Notes: generated by a model from the sequence alone, not told the origin. A DNA stretch of 64,000 bases from Halanaerobiales bacterium (GCA_023128035.1 JAGMES010000002.1:15740-79739); one strand, 5' to 3'; numbered from the stretch's first letter, positions 36,901 to 49,300 are shown. A program made the numbers and translations.

Positions 36901-38583
36901 GATTTACCACTTACTCCAAATGGTAAAGTGAATCGCAAAGCATTAGTCAAACCAGATGGAACTAATCAATCAGTGAAGGAATATGTTGCACCACGGAGTG
37001 AAGTTGAAGAAAAACTAGTAACAATTTGGGGAGAAGTATTAGCTGTTGATAAGATAGGCGTTTATGATAACTTCTTCGAACTTGGAGGACATTCTATCAA
37101 GGCAACACAGATTATCTCCTTGATTCATAAAGAGTTTAATGTAGAGATAGGTTTACGAGATCTCTTTTTTGAACCAACCATAGTGGGATTAGTGAAGTTG
37201 ATTCAAATGAGTAAAACTTCTATCTTTAATGATATTGAAATATTACCAGTTCAAGATCATTATAATCTTTCTTATACTCAGGAAAGATTGTGGATTATTA
37301 ATCAATTAGAATCAAATAGTGTAGCATATAATATGCCAGGATGGTTTGTGCTCAATGAAAGAGTTAATGAAAAATTAATCGAAAAAGTTTTCCAAAAATT
37401 AATTGAAAGACATGAAAGCCTTAGAACACACTTTGATGTGATAGATGGTGAGGCTGTACAGATTATTCAAAAAGAGGTTTCATGGAAATTAGATTTTGTT
37501 GATCTTTCAGGGTTTAGTTCAGAAGAAAAGGTTGGGAAAAGAGCAGAGATTTACAATGCAGAAGTTAATCAAACTTTCAATTTGAGAGTCGCACCATTAT
37601 TTAGAGTAAAATTATTAAAAATGAATGATAATGAATATCAGGTTATCTTTGTAATGCATCATATTATCACAGATGGATGGTCTATGGAGATTTTGAAAGA
37701 AGAGTTTATGCTCTATTATGAAGCTTACAAAGGAAATCAAGAATTAGAACTTCAACCAATCAATGTCCAATATAAGGATTTTGCAGCTTTCCAGAATCGT
37801 CTTATTAATGATTCTGAAAAAATGAAGCCTGCTAAAGAATATTGGAGTAAACAGCTTGTAGGTGAATTACCGATTCCGAATTTGCCATTTGATTATACTC
37901 CTTCTGTTATCAAAGATCGTAGAAGTGGCAGTTATCGTTTTGTACTTTCAGAAGATATTAAGGAAAAATTAAATCTAGTAGCACGCGAACATGATTCTAC
38001 TCTCTTTATGGTTTTATTTGCTGGTTTGAATCTATTTCTCTTCAATCTAACTGGTCAAAAAGATAATATGATTGGTATTCCTGTAGCTGGAAGAGAACAT
38101 GAGAATTTACGAAAAATTATTGGCTTTTTTGTTAATACTCTCATTCTTAGAAATCAGATTGAAGATGAAGATAATTTTACTCGATTATTAGGGAGAATTC
38201 AAAGAAATACTTTGAAAGCATATGAATTCCAGAACTATCCATTAGAGTTGATCTTAGATGAATTAAAGATAAAATATCCGAAGATTTCAGTATTTTTCAA
38301 TATGCTTAATGCAACCGATCAAACAAATGAGTTTATTGAAGATTTTGAAGCAAAACACTTAGATCAGTCAGATGAGACAAAGTTTGATCTTACATGTTAT
38401 GTTATTGAATATGCTAATGGGATAGAGGTTATTTGTATGTATCAGAAAGCATTATTTGATCAAGGTACAATTGAGAATATGATGGGTAAATATAATAAAT
38501 TGCTAGTATCAATTGCACAAACACCAGATAAACCTATAAAAGAGTATAATAAAGTCGAGAAAAAGAGAAAAATCTGGTTTTAA
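30925..38583 (+). CDS. Nonribosomal peptide synthetase, modules 5-6 plus the C domain of module 7
   Basis: 2552 residues, TTG start 10 nt after AGGAGG. Domain order: C-A-T, C-A-T, C. The first C domain is the D-accepting type (PLTPMQNGMLFYSLL, FHHILLDGWS), matching the epimerase that ends the previous protein. The A pockets read Thr (exact) and Asn (nearly exact). Carrier serines are at 1009 and 2057. The protein ends after a complete C domain (MHHIITDGWS at ~2245) with no A domain; its TAA is the only stop between this frame and the next gene, which begins with an A domain in the same frame. Thus module 7 is divided between two proteins. It lies 44 nt after the previous gene, in one operon. 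Confidence 0.95.
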   Translation: MDKNKIVKLGPLTPMQNGMLFYSLLDGQSTNYYEQMCIYLDGDIDLDYLKKAWQMVIDRHEVFRTNFVWKQVKQPAQLVLKSKTAEIYEYDISDLENAEQQNFILQFKKEDLEKRFDFEKGKLNRLTFIKLSQKKVFVCWTFHHILLDGWSCPLVLQDFFGIYNCLKHKLPLPKAPAAQFSDYLKWLRTKNMKTALKFWSNYLKDFEESTQLPYDYRTKQSEIIKESLLKEIEFDQQKTKTIYQFCKDHNITINALIQTAWGLMLQKYNYTDQSCFGMTVSGRPGDLQNVQEIVGIFINTIPVLVKTEETDTVRELLEKVNSDLVNIRDYEYVSLADIQQNVDHVESLFDSLVVFENYMGSSSKGMTNQDFTIEFDSVYELSNYDFVITVGADEKIVIKLTYNKELFNQDTIARIGNSLTLLIDTLIEKPEQLVKEISIVSEEEKKRILNEFNNSKVEYPNDKNIQQFFEEQVSKSPSATALIYDNQKMTYEELNYKSNQLARLLRNKGVKPNQIVGIVIDRSFEMMIGILGILKAGGAYLPIDPNYPIDRIMYMLENSQTEILLTEKDVMEEIKFVGEMIDIKNKVSYNQDGCNLELVNQPNDLLYIIYTSGSTGKPKGVMIEHRNVVRLLFNDKFQFDFSEKDIWTMFHSFCFDFSVWEMYGALLYGGKLVIIPKVVAQDTKKYLQVLKAQKVTVLNQTPTSFDNLSKEEMSCPDSELKIRYVIFGGEALKPIMLKDWHEKYPETKLINMFGITETTVHVTYKEIGEYEIQNNISNIGKPIPTLTTYIFDSHQKLVPIGVPGEICVGGAGVARGYLNRFELTNEKFIENPYKSGEKIYRSGDLAKWLPSGDMEYMGRIDFQVKIRGYRIEIGEIENQLLRQKIKTDSGEIEVKNAVVIPNKDSSNLIGYLVITGEVSVETVKQQIAKFLPDYMIPHHFVLLDEMPLTPNGKIDRKALKEFAGDIRVATEYVPAQNELEEKIAEIWCDVLKVNKAGMNDNFFELGGHSLKATQVISRILKEAKVEVPLRQLFVSPTIKELVKYIEKAEQSVYSSIEPAKLRDYYPVSSAQKRLFVLNELENNTSYNMPDVMLIEGDLDFEHIEKVFLELIKRHESFRTSFEMINGEVIQRIHSDIQFKIQHMEASEEGLSKIIKEFIRPFDLSKAPLLRVGLIKMKEKYALLTDVHHIISDGISTNILVSEFLQLYAKNNLPNLKLQYKDYAVWEREFMASEKMLKQENYWLELFKDEIPVLELPTLNPRPAIMSFEGDTYNFKLNKDLTVKLNQLINDTGLTLYMALLVAYHLMLSKYSGQPDIVIGSPVAGRRHPDLENVIGMFVNTLALRNTYQKNQTIAQFLEEVKENTIKAFENQDYQFEMLVDGLQLRRDLSRNPLFDVMFVLQNINDVEVSLEDVRFTQYHFENKVAKFDLTLIAFETEDEILMNLEYSTHLFSRETIEKMAVHLINIISEIVKSSDSKISELKMISEEEKNALIYEFNQTATDYPKDKTVQMLFEEQAARIPDQIAICFDEDSLTYGELNQKANQLARILRKQGVKSDELVAIMVDRSFEMIIGILSVLKAGGAYVPIDPEYPMSRIQFMLEDCNAKFLLNKSELLMTKSPLCEEVYFLGNIITLDDQKHYTGDDSNLENINQSDDLAYVIYTSGSTGKPKGVMIQHRGLTNYICWGQKVYIQGEKCDFPLYSSLSFDLTVTSIYLPLTTGNKLLIYGKEDKELLITKIIKENKVQIIKLTPAHLEIIRNLDVSDSKIKRMIVGGEELKRELALDIYEKFNGSIEIYNEYGPTETVVGCMIYKFDPQNDQRISVAIGVPADNVQIYILDNNLNPTSQGVHGEIYISGDGVARGYLNRPELTVERFIANPFIDNPSGIILGERMYKTGDLARQLPSGNLEFLGRIDHQVKIRGFRIELGEIETAILNHDQIDKAVVIDHNDDNGNKYLCAYIVDKSELSVLELREYLAKKLPDYMIPTYFITLEDLPLTPNGKVNRKALVKPDGTNQSVKEYVAPRSEVEEKLVTIWGEVLAVDKIGVYDNFFELGGHSIKATQIISLIHKEFNVEIGLRDLFFEPTIVGLVKLIQMSKTSIFNDIEILPVQDHYNLSYTQERLWIINQLESNSVAYNMPGWFVLNERVNEKLIEKVFQKLIERHESLRTHFDVIDGEAVQIIQKEVSWKLDFVDLSGFSSEEKVGKRAEIYNAEVNQTFNLRVAPLFRVKLLKMNDNEYQVIFVMHHIITDGWSMEILKEEFMLYYEAYKGNQELELQPINVQYKDFAAFQNRLINDSEKMKPAKEYWSKQLVGELPIPNLPFDYTPSVIKDRRSGSYRFVLSEDIKEKLNLVAREHDSTLFMVLFAGLNLFLFNLTGQKDNMIGIPVAGREHENLRKIIGFFVNTLILRNQIEDEDNFTRLLGRIQRNTLKAYEFQNYPLELILDELKIKYPKISVFFNMLNATDQTNEFIEDFEAKHLDQSDETKFDLTCYVIEYANGIEVICMYQKALFDQGTIENMMGKYNKLLVSIAQTPDKPIKEYNKVEKKRKIWF
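30949..34060 (+). other. NRPS module 5: C(D-accepting)-A-T, Thr
   Basis: Pocket D-F-W-N-I-G-M-V-H-K, identical to the standard Thr signature. The A core (about 32590-33515) is closely similar to that of module 8 at DNA level. Carrier Ser is at 1009. Confidence 0.9.
34100..37200 (+). other. NRPS module 6: C-A-T, Asn
   Basis: Pocket D-L-T-K-I-G-E-V-G-K, the Asn code with Ile at the variable 299 position. Glu at 322 favours Asn over Asp, where His is usual. C domain VHHIISDGIS; carrier Ser at 2057. Confidence 0.87.
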
Positions 38584-40370
38584 ATGTCGTTAAGTTTTGA
38601 GGAGGAGGAGTTAAATATGATAGCAAATCTTTTTCAGGAGAGAATTAAGCATTATCCCAACAAAATTGCGGTCAAAACAAAAGAACGTGAACTGACTTTT
38701 GATATGCTAAATAAACTAGCAAATAAAGTAGCCAATCAAACATTAGAAATAACTCAGGCATTGACTAATGAACAGAACGTAGTTGGTTTATTGTTTGAAC
38801 ATGGAATAGATATGATCACTGGTACTCTTGGAGCGGTTAAAGCGGGAACAATTTATGTCCCGCTTGACCCTAAATACCCAAAAGAGCGTTTGGATTATAT
38901 TTTAGAAGATTCTAATATTAATCTACTAATAACTAATAATCTTAATTATCAATTTGCAGAACAATTAGTCTCAAAGTTAGATAGTTCGGTGACAATCTTA
39001 AATATTGATCAGATTGATGAAATTGTGACGGATGATGATCTAAATTGTGCTATCTCGGGTGATCAAATTGCCTATATTTTATATACATCTGGCTCTACAG
39101 GTAGACCAAAAGGTGTTATCCAATCTTATGAAAATATTATCCATTTTGCAGAAAGTTATATAGAAACTTTATCATTAACAAAAGATGATTGTTTGAGTTT
39201 ATTCTCTGTATTTAGTCATGATGCTGCAATCTTAGATATCTATACAGGTCTACTCTCAGGGGCGACTTTGTTTCCTTTAAATATTAAAGATCAGATTGCT
39301 CTGAATGAGATTAGTGAGTGGTTGGTTCAAGAAAAAATTACAGTCTGGCATTCTGTTCCTACTGTTTATAGATATTTTCTAAAGAGTTTTAGTGGAAGAG
39401 AAGAACAATTTCCAAACTTGCGTTATATTGTATTAGGTGGAGAACAGGTAGTTGAAAATGATATTAATATGTTCCAAAAATTATTTGGTTCAAAAACCAG
39501 ATTGATCAATCTCTATGGTCAATCCGAATCTACCTTTAACTCTGCATTTATGATTGATACATCGACTCCAGTCAAAAAAGTTACGTTAGGACAAACTATT
39601 AAAGATACCGAGATATTTTTGATTGATGAAAATGGGGAAGAAGTATCTGATTTGCAGATTGGCGAGATTATCATAGCAAGTGATCATGTTGCATTGGGGT
39701 ATTGGAAAGACCCTGAAAAGACAAAAAAATCATTTGCTAAACACCCCGAATTGGGAAGATTATATCGCACAGGAGATTTGGGGAGAGTTTTATCTGATGG
39801 AAGTATTGAGTTTGTAGGTCGAAAGGACTTTCAGGTAAAAATCAGAGGTTATCGGGTTGAGTTAGGTGAAATTGAAAGTCAGTTAATGGATAACTCTGAG
39901 ATAAAAGAAGCTGTTGTAGTTTCGAAAAGAGATCAAGAAGGCAATAGTTATCTTAGTTCTTTTGTGGTTTTGAAAAATGAAATATCGTTCACAAAACTAA
40001 AGCAATATCTGGCTCAACGTTTGCCTGATTACATGGTTCCTATATATTTTGTAAAGCTAGATAAGTTACCCACTACCCCAACAGGGAAAGTAGATCGAAA
40101 ACAATTATTAGAAATGGAAATTGACTTTAATTTAGAGGAGTGTGAATATATAGCACCTTCTAATGATATAGAAAAGAGATTAGAAAAAATTTGGTCAGAG
40201 ATTTTAAATGTTGAAAAGATCGGGGTTAAGCATAATTTCTTTGATCTTGGTGGTCATTCACTAAAAGCTACAGCACTTGTTTCTAAAGTTTATAAAGAGT
40301 TTAATGTGGAGCTTCCTTTAAGAGTGATTTTTGATCAACCCACCATATTAGAATTGGCTCAATTTATTGC
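37240..40370 (+). other. NRPS module 7, split over two proteins: C // A-T, substrate unknown
   Basis: The C domain ends one protein; A and T begin the next. The A domain belongs to a divergent subtype (SHDAAILDIY, GQSEST in place of GPTE, TPTGKVDRK) shared with module 13. Pocket D-A-L-H-V-G-L-F-N-K matches no code I know. Carrier Ser is at 548 of the third protein. Confidence 0.8.
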
Positions 40371-43300
40371 AAATTCTAAAGAGAGTAAATATACTGCTAT
40401 TCATGCAATAGAAGAGAAAGAATTTTATCCTGTTTCTTCTGCTCAAAGAAGAATATTTATTGTTAATCAGTTTAAAAATACTGGTATTGGTTATAACATG
40501 CCAGGTGTCTTCAAAATCAAAGGTGAGATTGATAAAGAAAAACTTACCAATGCTTTTCGCGCTTTGATCAAAAGACACGAATCATTAAGAACATCATTTG
40601 AAATGGTTAATGGTGAAGTTGTTCAGAAAATTCATCCAGAGGTTGATTTTGAGATCACAAATCTAGACGGAGATGATAATGAAATTCTAGCTATAGTCAA
40701 AGATTTTATTCAACCATTTGACTTAACAAAAGCTCCATTACTGAGAGTTAGCCTTATAAATTCCAAAGATGAAAACTATCTCATCTTTGACATGCATCAT
40801 ATTATTGCAGATGGTACATCTATGGGAATTTTGATCAATGATTTTATAATGCTTTATACGGAAGCTGAATTACCAGAACTGAGAATACAATATAAAGACT
40901 TTGCTAAGTGGCAAGATAAATTTTTCGAGTCAGATGCCATGTTAGAACAGGAAAACTACTGGTTGGAAAAATTTTCTGATGAAATTCCTGTCTTAAATAT
41001 GTCAACTGATTACCCAAGACCTTCTGTGATGGAGTTTGCAGGTGGAAGAGTGAATTTTGCGATTGGAAAAGATTTAATTGATCAGTTAAAAACCCTAAGT
41101 AAAGAATATGGTGCAACTTTATTTATGACTTTATTGGCAGCGTATAATGTTTTATTATCAAAATACTCTAATCAAGAAGATATTATTGTGGGTACACCAA
41201 TTGCGGGCAGACCGCATGTTGATTTAGAGAAGATAATTGGCATGTTTGTAAATACTCTCCCTTTGAGAAATCAACTGAGTAAAGAGAGAACTTTTGTTGA
41301 ATTTTTGCAAGATGTAAAAGAGAATGCATTGAGAGCTTATGAAAATCAAGATTATCAATTTGAAATGTTGGTAGATAAACTGGATTTAAAACGAGATATG
41401 AGTAGGAATCCTTTATTTGATGTAATATTTGTACTTCAAAATATGGATCAGCTAAAGAGTAATGAAAAAGAGTTGGCTTTACAGATTGAGCCATATGAGT
41501 TTGAAAAGCAAGCTGCCAAGTTTGATCTAACTTTAGGTGGGTTTGAAGCATCAGATGGATTTGGGTTTTATCTAGAATATCGAAATAAATTATTTAGCAT
41601 TGACACAATTAAAGCTATGTCAAAACATTTTGTTAATATTTTGAGTACAATTGCAGAAAAACCTGAGACTAAAATATTTGAGATTGAGATGATTTCTCAA
41701 GAAGAAAAACAGCATTTTTTGTTTGATTTATATGCTAACACGGTTCACAGTTCAGATCAAAAAACTATTGTCCAAATTTTTGAGGAACAAGTGATTAAAA
41801 CACCGGGTAGAATTGCTCTAACTTTTGAAGGGCAAACTATGACATATAAGAAGTTAAATGAGAAAGCTAATCAGTTAGCGCGATTACTCCGTCAAAAAGG
41901 TGTTACTAGAGAACAGATAGTTGGAATCATGGTTGAACGTTCTATGGAGATGGTTGTAGGGATAATTGCAATTATAAAAGCAGGTGGAGCGTATTTGCCA
42001 ATAGAACCTAATTTTCCTAAAGATAGAATTGAGTACATGTTAGAAAATAGTCAAACAGAAATTTTAATGACAGAAAAAGATGTCATGGCAGAGATTACGT
42101 TTAAGGGTGAGATGATAGATATAAAAGATAAAGCTTTATATAATCAGGATGGTTCTAATCTAGAATTGATTAATCAGCCAAATGATCTTTTATATGTCAT
42201 TTATACATCTGGTTCAACAGGTAAGCCAAAAGGTGTTATGATTGAACATTTCAATGTAGTTAGATTGTTTTTTACTGATAATTTTCAATATGATGTATCA
42301 GAACAAGATATTTGGATAATGTTTCACTCATTCTGCTTTGATGTATCTGTATGGGAAATGTATGGAGCATTATTGTTTGGTGGGAAATTAGTTATTATTC
42401 CAAAGATTGTAGCTCAAGATCCAAAACAATTTTTACAAGTGATGAAGGCTCAAAAGGTTACTATTTTAAGTCAGACACCAACAGCTTTTTATAACATATC
42501 TAAAGAAGAGATGAATTGTCCTGATAGTGAACTTAAGATTAGGTATATTATTTTCGCGGGAGAATCGTTAAAGCCGATTATGCTAAAAGAATGGCATGAG
42601 AAATATCCTTTGGTTAAGCTTATAAATATGTATGGAATCACTGAAACAACTGTTTATATTACTTATAAAGAGATTGATGAAATAGAGATTCAAAATAATA
42701 TTAGTAATATAGGAAAACCAATACCTACATGGACAACTTATATTTTTGATTCACAGCAAAAATTGGTTCCAATTGGTGTTACTGGTGAGATTTGTATAGG
42801 TGGTGCAGGAGTTTCTAGAGGTTATTTGAATCGTTTGGAACTGACTAATGAAAAATTTATTGAGAATCCTTATATACCTGGAGACAGAATATATCGTTCA
42901 GGTGATTTAGCCAAATGGTTGCCATCTGGAGATATGGAGTATTTGGGTAGGATTGATTTTCAGGTTCAGATTAGGGGATTTCGGGTTGAGTTAGGAGAGA
43001 TTGAAAGCAGGTTGCTGGCGCATGTTGATATAAATGATGTAGTGGTGATTGATCTAACTGATGCTAGTGGTTTGAAATATTTAGTGGCATATCTGATTTC
43101 TCAGAGAGAATTAGCTGTTTCTGAGTTGCGAAATTATTTAGGGCAGAACTTACCTGATTATATGATTCCATCTTTCTTTGTACGTTTAGAAGAGATGCCA
43201 ATTACATCAAACGGAAAAGTTAATCGTCGGGCCTTGCCTGAACCTAAGGATTATATTAAAACTGGTATAGAATATGTTGCTCCAACTAATGATTTAGAAA

Positions 43301-46300
43301 AAAGAATGGCTGATATCTGGGTTGAAATTTTGGGAGTTGACAGGGTCGGAATCTATGAGAACTTCTTTGAATTAGGAGGGCATTCTTTAAAGGCTACTCA
43401 GTTAGCACAAAAGACATATAAAGAATTTGAGGTAGATTTACCACTTAAAGTTATCTTTCAGACTCCTACAATTGGCGAACTTGCTAAATATATCGCGAAT
43501 GTTGAAAAATCTGTTTGTGATTCGATTGATGTAGTTGGAAAAAGGGAATACTATCCAGTTTCATCAGCTCAAAAGAGACTATTCGCGCTTAGACAGATTG
43601 AAGGAGAACAGATAACTTATAATATGCCGAGTGTGTTGAAGGTTGAGGGGCGTTTGGAGCTGGCCCGCTTTGAAGAAGCCATCTTAAAATTAATTGAGCG
43701 TCATGAAGCATTACGTACTTCTTTTGAGCTAGTAGACGGAAAAGCAGTTCAGAGAATTCATGATAAAGTTAAGTTTGAATTAACCTATCATGTGATTACC
43801 GAAGATCAAATAAAAGATAAGATTAAAGAATTTGTGAGGCCATTTGATTTAAGTCAGGTTCCATTGTTTAGGGTAGCATTATTAGAACTTGAAACTTACC
43901 AGATATTAATAGTAGATATGCATCATATCATATCTGATGGAATCTCTGTAAATGTTATGATTAGAGATTTGGTTAATTTATATGCTGAAAAAGAACTTCC
44001 AGAGTTAAGAATTCAATACAAAGATTTTGCAATCTGGCAAAATGAATTCTTTGCATCTGAAAAAATCTTAGAACAAGAAGAGTTTTGGTTAGAAACGTTT
44101 GCTGGAGAAATTCCGGTATTGGATATACCAATAGATTTTAGTAGACCAGCGGTAATGAGTTTTGAAGGAGATATAGCTAAATTTGAATTGAACGAGAAAT
44201 TAACAATAGAACTAAACCAATTGGCAAATAAAAAAGGTGTAACATTATATATGCTATTATTAGCTATGTTTAATCTGTTATTAGCCAAATATTCTAATCA
44301 GGATGATATCATTATTGGTACACCGATTGCTGGTAGAAAGCACGAAGATCTTGAAAATGTTCTGGGTATGTTTGTAAATACTCTTGTCTTAAGAAATTAT
44401 CCTACTTCTGATAAAACATTTGTTCAATTTTTGGCAGAAGTAAAAGAAAGAGTTTTGCTGGTATTTGAAAATCAGGATTATCAGTTTGAAATGTTGGTAA
44501 ATAAATTGAATTTGGAAAGAGAACTTAGTCGTAATCCTTTATTTGATGTGATGTTTTCATTACAAAATGCCAATGAATCAAACCTGTCGATTGAAAATTT
44601 GAGTTTTTCATCTTATGAATTTAGTACTCAGATTTCTAAATTTGATCTAACATTGAATGCTTTTGAGACAGCACAAAATATGTGTTTTAATCTTCAATAT
44701 CGGACTAAGCTTTTCAAAAAAGAAACCATAGAGAGGTTATCAAGAAACTTTACGCAATTAATTGAAACTGTAGTAACAAATCCTGAGTTTAAGATTTCTG
44801 AGGTTGAGCTATTAACAATCGAAGAAAAAGAACGGTTATTAGTAGAGTTTAACGATACAAATACGATTTATCCCGAAAAACCTCTTCATCAGATTATTGA
44901 AGAACAAGTTGAAAAGGCACCAGATCAAATTGCAGTTATATTTAAAGATAGTCAGTTAACTTATCAGCAGTTAAACGAAAAGGCAAATCAATTGGCAAGA
45001 GTACTAAGAAATAAGGGAGTAGAGAATGATCAGATAATTGGCATGATGATAGATCGTTCTGTAGAGATGATGATCGGAATTATAGCAATATTAAAAGCTG
45101 GAGGAGCTTATATGCCAATTGATTCCACATATCCAGAAGCTAGAATTAGATATATGCTAGAAGATTCAGAGACTAAAATTATATTAACCCAAGAAGATCT
45201 TATTACTCAGTTGGAGTATTATAAAGGAGCATTGATTGATCTTAAAGACTCTAATTTGTATAGTGGTGACACTGCTAATTTAGAAAGCTTTAGCTATCAT
45301 GATAGTTTGGCCTATGTAATCTATACATCAGGTACTACTGGAAAACCTAAAGGAATTTTAACTTTACAATACAATATATCAAGGGTGGTTAAAGATACAA
45401 ATTATCTTTATATCAGTAAATCAGATCGTTTATTGCAGTTATCAAATTATGCCTTTGATGGTTCTACTTTTGATATTTATGGAGCATTTTTAAATGGAGC
45501 TACATTGGTGATGATTGATAAGGATATTTTGCTAGATCCTATTAAGCTTTCTGATTTTATCAAAAATAATCAGATTACTATCTTTTATGTACCTACCGCT
45601 TTATTTAATACATTAATAGATGTAAATATTGAATGTTTCAATAGTGTGAGTAAAGTAGTTTTTGGTGGCGAGAGAGCGTCTGCTCAACACGTGAGAAAGT
45701 TATTAAAACACTTAGGTAGAAATCGGATTATACATATATATGGGCCAACTGAAACCACAGCTTTTGCAACATCTTGTCATATTAATGAGCTCAGCGATAG
45801 AGTTGACAATGTTCCAATTGGCGGTCCGCTAACCAATACACAACTTTATGTTGTGGATAAATATAATCAACTTCAACCTATTGGAGTAACAGGTGAGTTG
45901 TGTATTTCTGGAGGTGGTTTGGCGCGAGGATATTTAAACAGGCCTGATTTAACCGCAGCTAAATTTGTAGAAAATCCATTTGTTCCCGGTGAGAGAATGT
46001 ATAGATCTGGTGATTTAGCAAGATGGCTTGAAGATGGAAATATAGAATTTATAGGTCGAATTGATCATCAGGTAAAAATCAGAGGTTTTAGAATAGAGTT
46101 AGGCGAGATTGAAAGTCAACTTGTGAAACATGAATTAGTCAAAGAAGCGATTGTGATGGATCGGGTTGATGAAAATAAAAATAAATATTTGTGTGCTTAC
46201 ATTACTTCTGAAAGAGATTTATCAGTTGCAGATTTGAGAGAACATCTTTTAACAGAACTTCCTGATTACATGATTCCAGCTCATTTTATTCAATTAGAAG

Positions 46301-49300
46301 AGATGCCTTTGACATCAAATGGTAAGATAAATCGAAAAGCTTTGCCTGAACCAGAAGGCTTTAGTCGTGTCACTGAATATGTAGCACCAACTAATGAAGT
46401 AGAAGAAATTTTAGCAAAGATATGGGGAACCATCCTTGGAGTCGAAAAAGTTGGAATTCAGGATAACTTCTTTGAGTTGGGTGGAGACTCTATCAAAGCA
46501 ATACAAATTCTCTCAAGAGCGAATCTTGAAGGAATTAATATTTCGGTTAAGGATATCTTTAAGTATAAAACAATTTATGCAATTATCAAAAATGTCGATT
46601 ATGCACAGCAGAAAAAACAAATATCACAGGCTGAGGTAACAGGTGAGGTTTTACTTACACCAGTTCAACAGTGGTTTTATGAACAAGACTTAAGTCATAA
46701 GCATTATTGGAATCAGACTAACTTATTTGCTCTTTCAACAGATGTAGACCTTGATTTATTAGAAAAAGCATTTCAAAAGTTGATAGAACACCATGATGCT
46801 TTTAGAATGGTCTATGAAATTAAAGATGAACGGATCTATCAATATAATAGAGGAAAAGAAGAAGTTGATTTTAAATTAGAATTAATTGATTTGACTAAGG
46901 AAGAAAACCCAGCGGAGATTTTGCGGATAAAATCAGAAGAAATTCAGGATAATCTGGATCTTTCGAAAGATTTACTGATTAAAGCAGTTGTCTTTGATTT
47001 AGGAGAGGCAGGAAAACGACTTCTGATAGCTATTCATCACTTGATTATAGATGGTGTATCTTGGAGAATTCTCTTAGCTGATCTTGAAGCACTAGTAAAC
47101 TCTGATTTAACTCAAAAACTTCCATTGAAAACAACTTCATTTAAAGACTGGAGTATAAAAATTGATGAATATGCAAAAACCGAAACATTAAAAACTGAAT
47201 ATTGGGAGAAAATTGATTCATCTAACATCCAATCTTTAGTTGAAGATACCCCAGAGGATAATTACCTGAGCGATCAGAAAAGTTTGCATATTTTATTAGA
47301 TGAAAGAGAAACCGAAAATTTACTTAAAAAAGTAAACTGGGCTTATAATACTGAGATTAATGATATTTTATTAGCTGGTTTGATTAGTTCTGTAAATGAA
47401 ACCTTTGGATTAGAAGATATTCTAATTGGTATGGAAGGTCATGGACGAGAAGAATTATTTAATGATGTAGACTTATCCAGAACAATTGGTTGGTTTACAT
47501 GTATTTATCCAGTCTATTTTAAAGCTCAGAATAATATCGAAGAAAGTATCAAATATGCTAAAGAGAGTTTTCGAAAAGTACCAAACAAAGGAATTGATTT
47601 TGGACTAGCTAGATATTTGAACAATAATCATAACTTCGATAAATTAAATACAGAAATTTCATTTAACTATCTTGGTCAATTCGATAATATTTTAAATGAG
47701 GATAACGAACATGAGGGATTATTAAGAGGTTGTCCTGAAGATTCTGGTAGAAGCATGCACAAAAATAATCGTCATTCTTTCCTAGTTGATGTTGTGGGAA
47801 TTGTCATAGAAGAAAAACTCCAGTTAACTTTAAGCTATAATGCTAAATATATCAATGATTTAAAAATGGAACAACTAAAAACTGAGTATCAAAATCGTTT
47901 GATTGAGATAATTGATCATTGTGTAAATAAGGAAAGCAAGACTTATACGGTATCAGATTTTGGTTTGGAAAATATTGTAGAGATCACTGAGTTTGATTCT
48001 ATTGTTGGAGAGATGGATTTAAACAAAGAGAAGATTTATCCTTTAACACCTATGCAGGAAGGTATCTTATTTACTAATCTCTTAGATGAGGAAAGTAGAA
48101 ATTATTATCAACAAGTTGCGTTCTTTATGAAAGGAAATATTAATATTCAGAAATTAATCGAAGCTTGGAGGGGAGTAACTAATCGCTATGATGTTTTAAA
48201 GACACGGTTTATTTGGAAAACAATTCAAACTCCTCTACAAATTATTAAAGATAAAGTTGAAGCTGTGATCTATGAACATGATATTTCAGACTTACCTAAA
48301 TCTGAACAAAAAGAGTTTATCGCGAAATATAAGGAAGAAGATCTTAAGAAAAAATTTGACTTTAATAGTGGTAATCTCAGCAAGCTTTCGTTTATAAAGT
48401 TATCAGATGAAGAATGTTTCCTTTGTTGGTCATTTCATCATATTTTACTAGATGGCTGGAGTATTCCAATTATCTTAGGAGATTTTGTACAGTTATATCA
48501 AGCATTAAAAGAAGATGAATCTATGCCAATCAGACCAAAGATTCAGTTTACTGATTATTTAGATTGGCTAAAAGAACAAGATCAGTTAAAGGGACTTAAG
48601 TTTTGGAAAGAAGTTGTTGAAGATTTTGATGAATTGACTTCTTTACCATATGATCAACCGTCCAAAAAAGGTATCACTACTGGAGAAGTAGCTGAAAGAA
48701 AGCTTATTTTGGATGTAGAGAAAACTAAAGAGATTAATAATTTCTGTAAGTTGAACAATATTACTTTTAATGCACTTATTCAAACAGCCTGGGGTGTGTT
48801 ATTGCAAAAATATAATAATACTACTCAAAGTTGTGCAGGCATGACCGTGTCTGGTAGACCAGCTAGTTTAGAAAATGTAGAGCAGATTGTAGGTATCTTA
48901 ATTAACACATTGCCAGTTGTTATAAAATCAGAAACAGAAGATACGATAAATGATCTTTTGGTCAAAGTAAATAATAATCTTGTAGAAATTCGCGAGTATG
49001 AATATTTGTCACTTGCTGATATTCAAAAGCTAAGTCCGCAGAATGATGAATTATTTGATTCTTTGATCGTGGTGGAGAATTATCCAGTTAGTTCAGCTAT
49101 AGATGGAAAGAAACTGGATTTTGAAATGCACTTTGAATCTGTTTTTGAATCTGGAAATTATAACTTCTGTATGATTATCTCTAGTAGTGATAGTATCAAG
49201 ATGAAGATTTTATACAATACTGAACTATTTACAGAAGAGACTGTTAATCGGATTGAAAGACATCTGGTACAAATTCTTGATTTGATGATGGCTGATGTTA

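Noticed and set aside
38584..38616. ATG at 38584 as the start of the third NRPS gene
   Set aside because: It abuts the preceding TAA with no ribosome site, while ATG 38617 follows GAGGAGGAGGAG at good spacing.
41183..41551. 122-residue minus-strand ORF inside the third NRPS gene
   Set aside because: Fully inside a conserved C domain on the other strand; no start signal and no protein-like composition.
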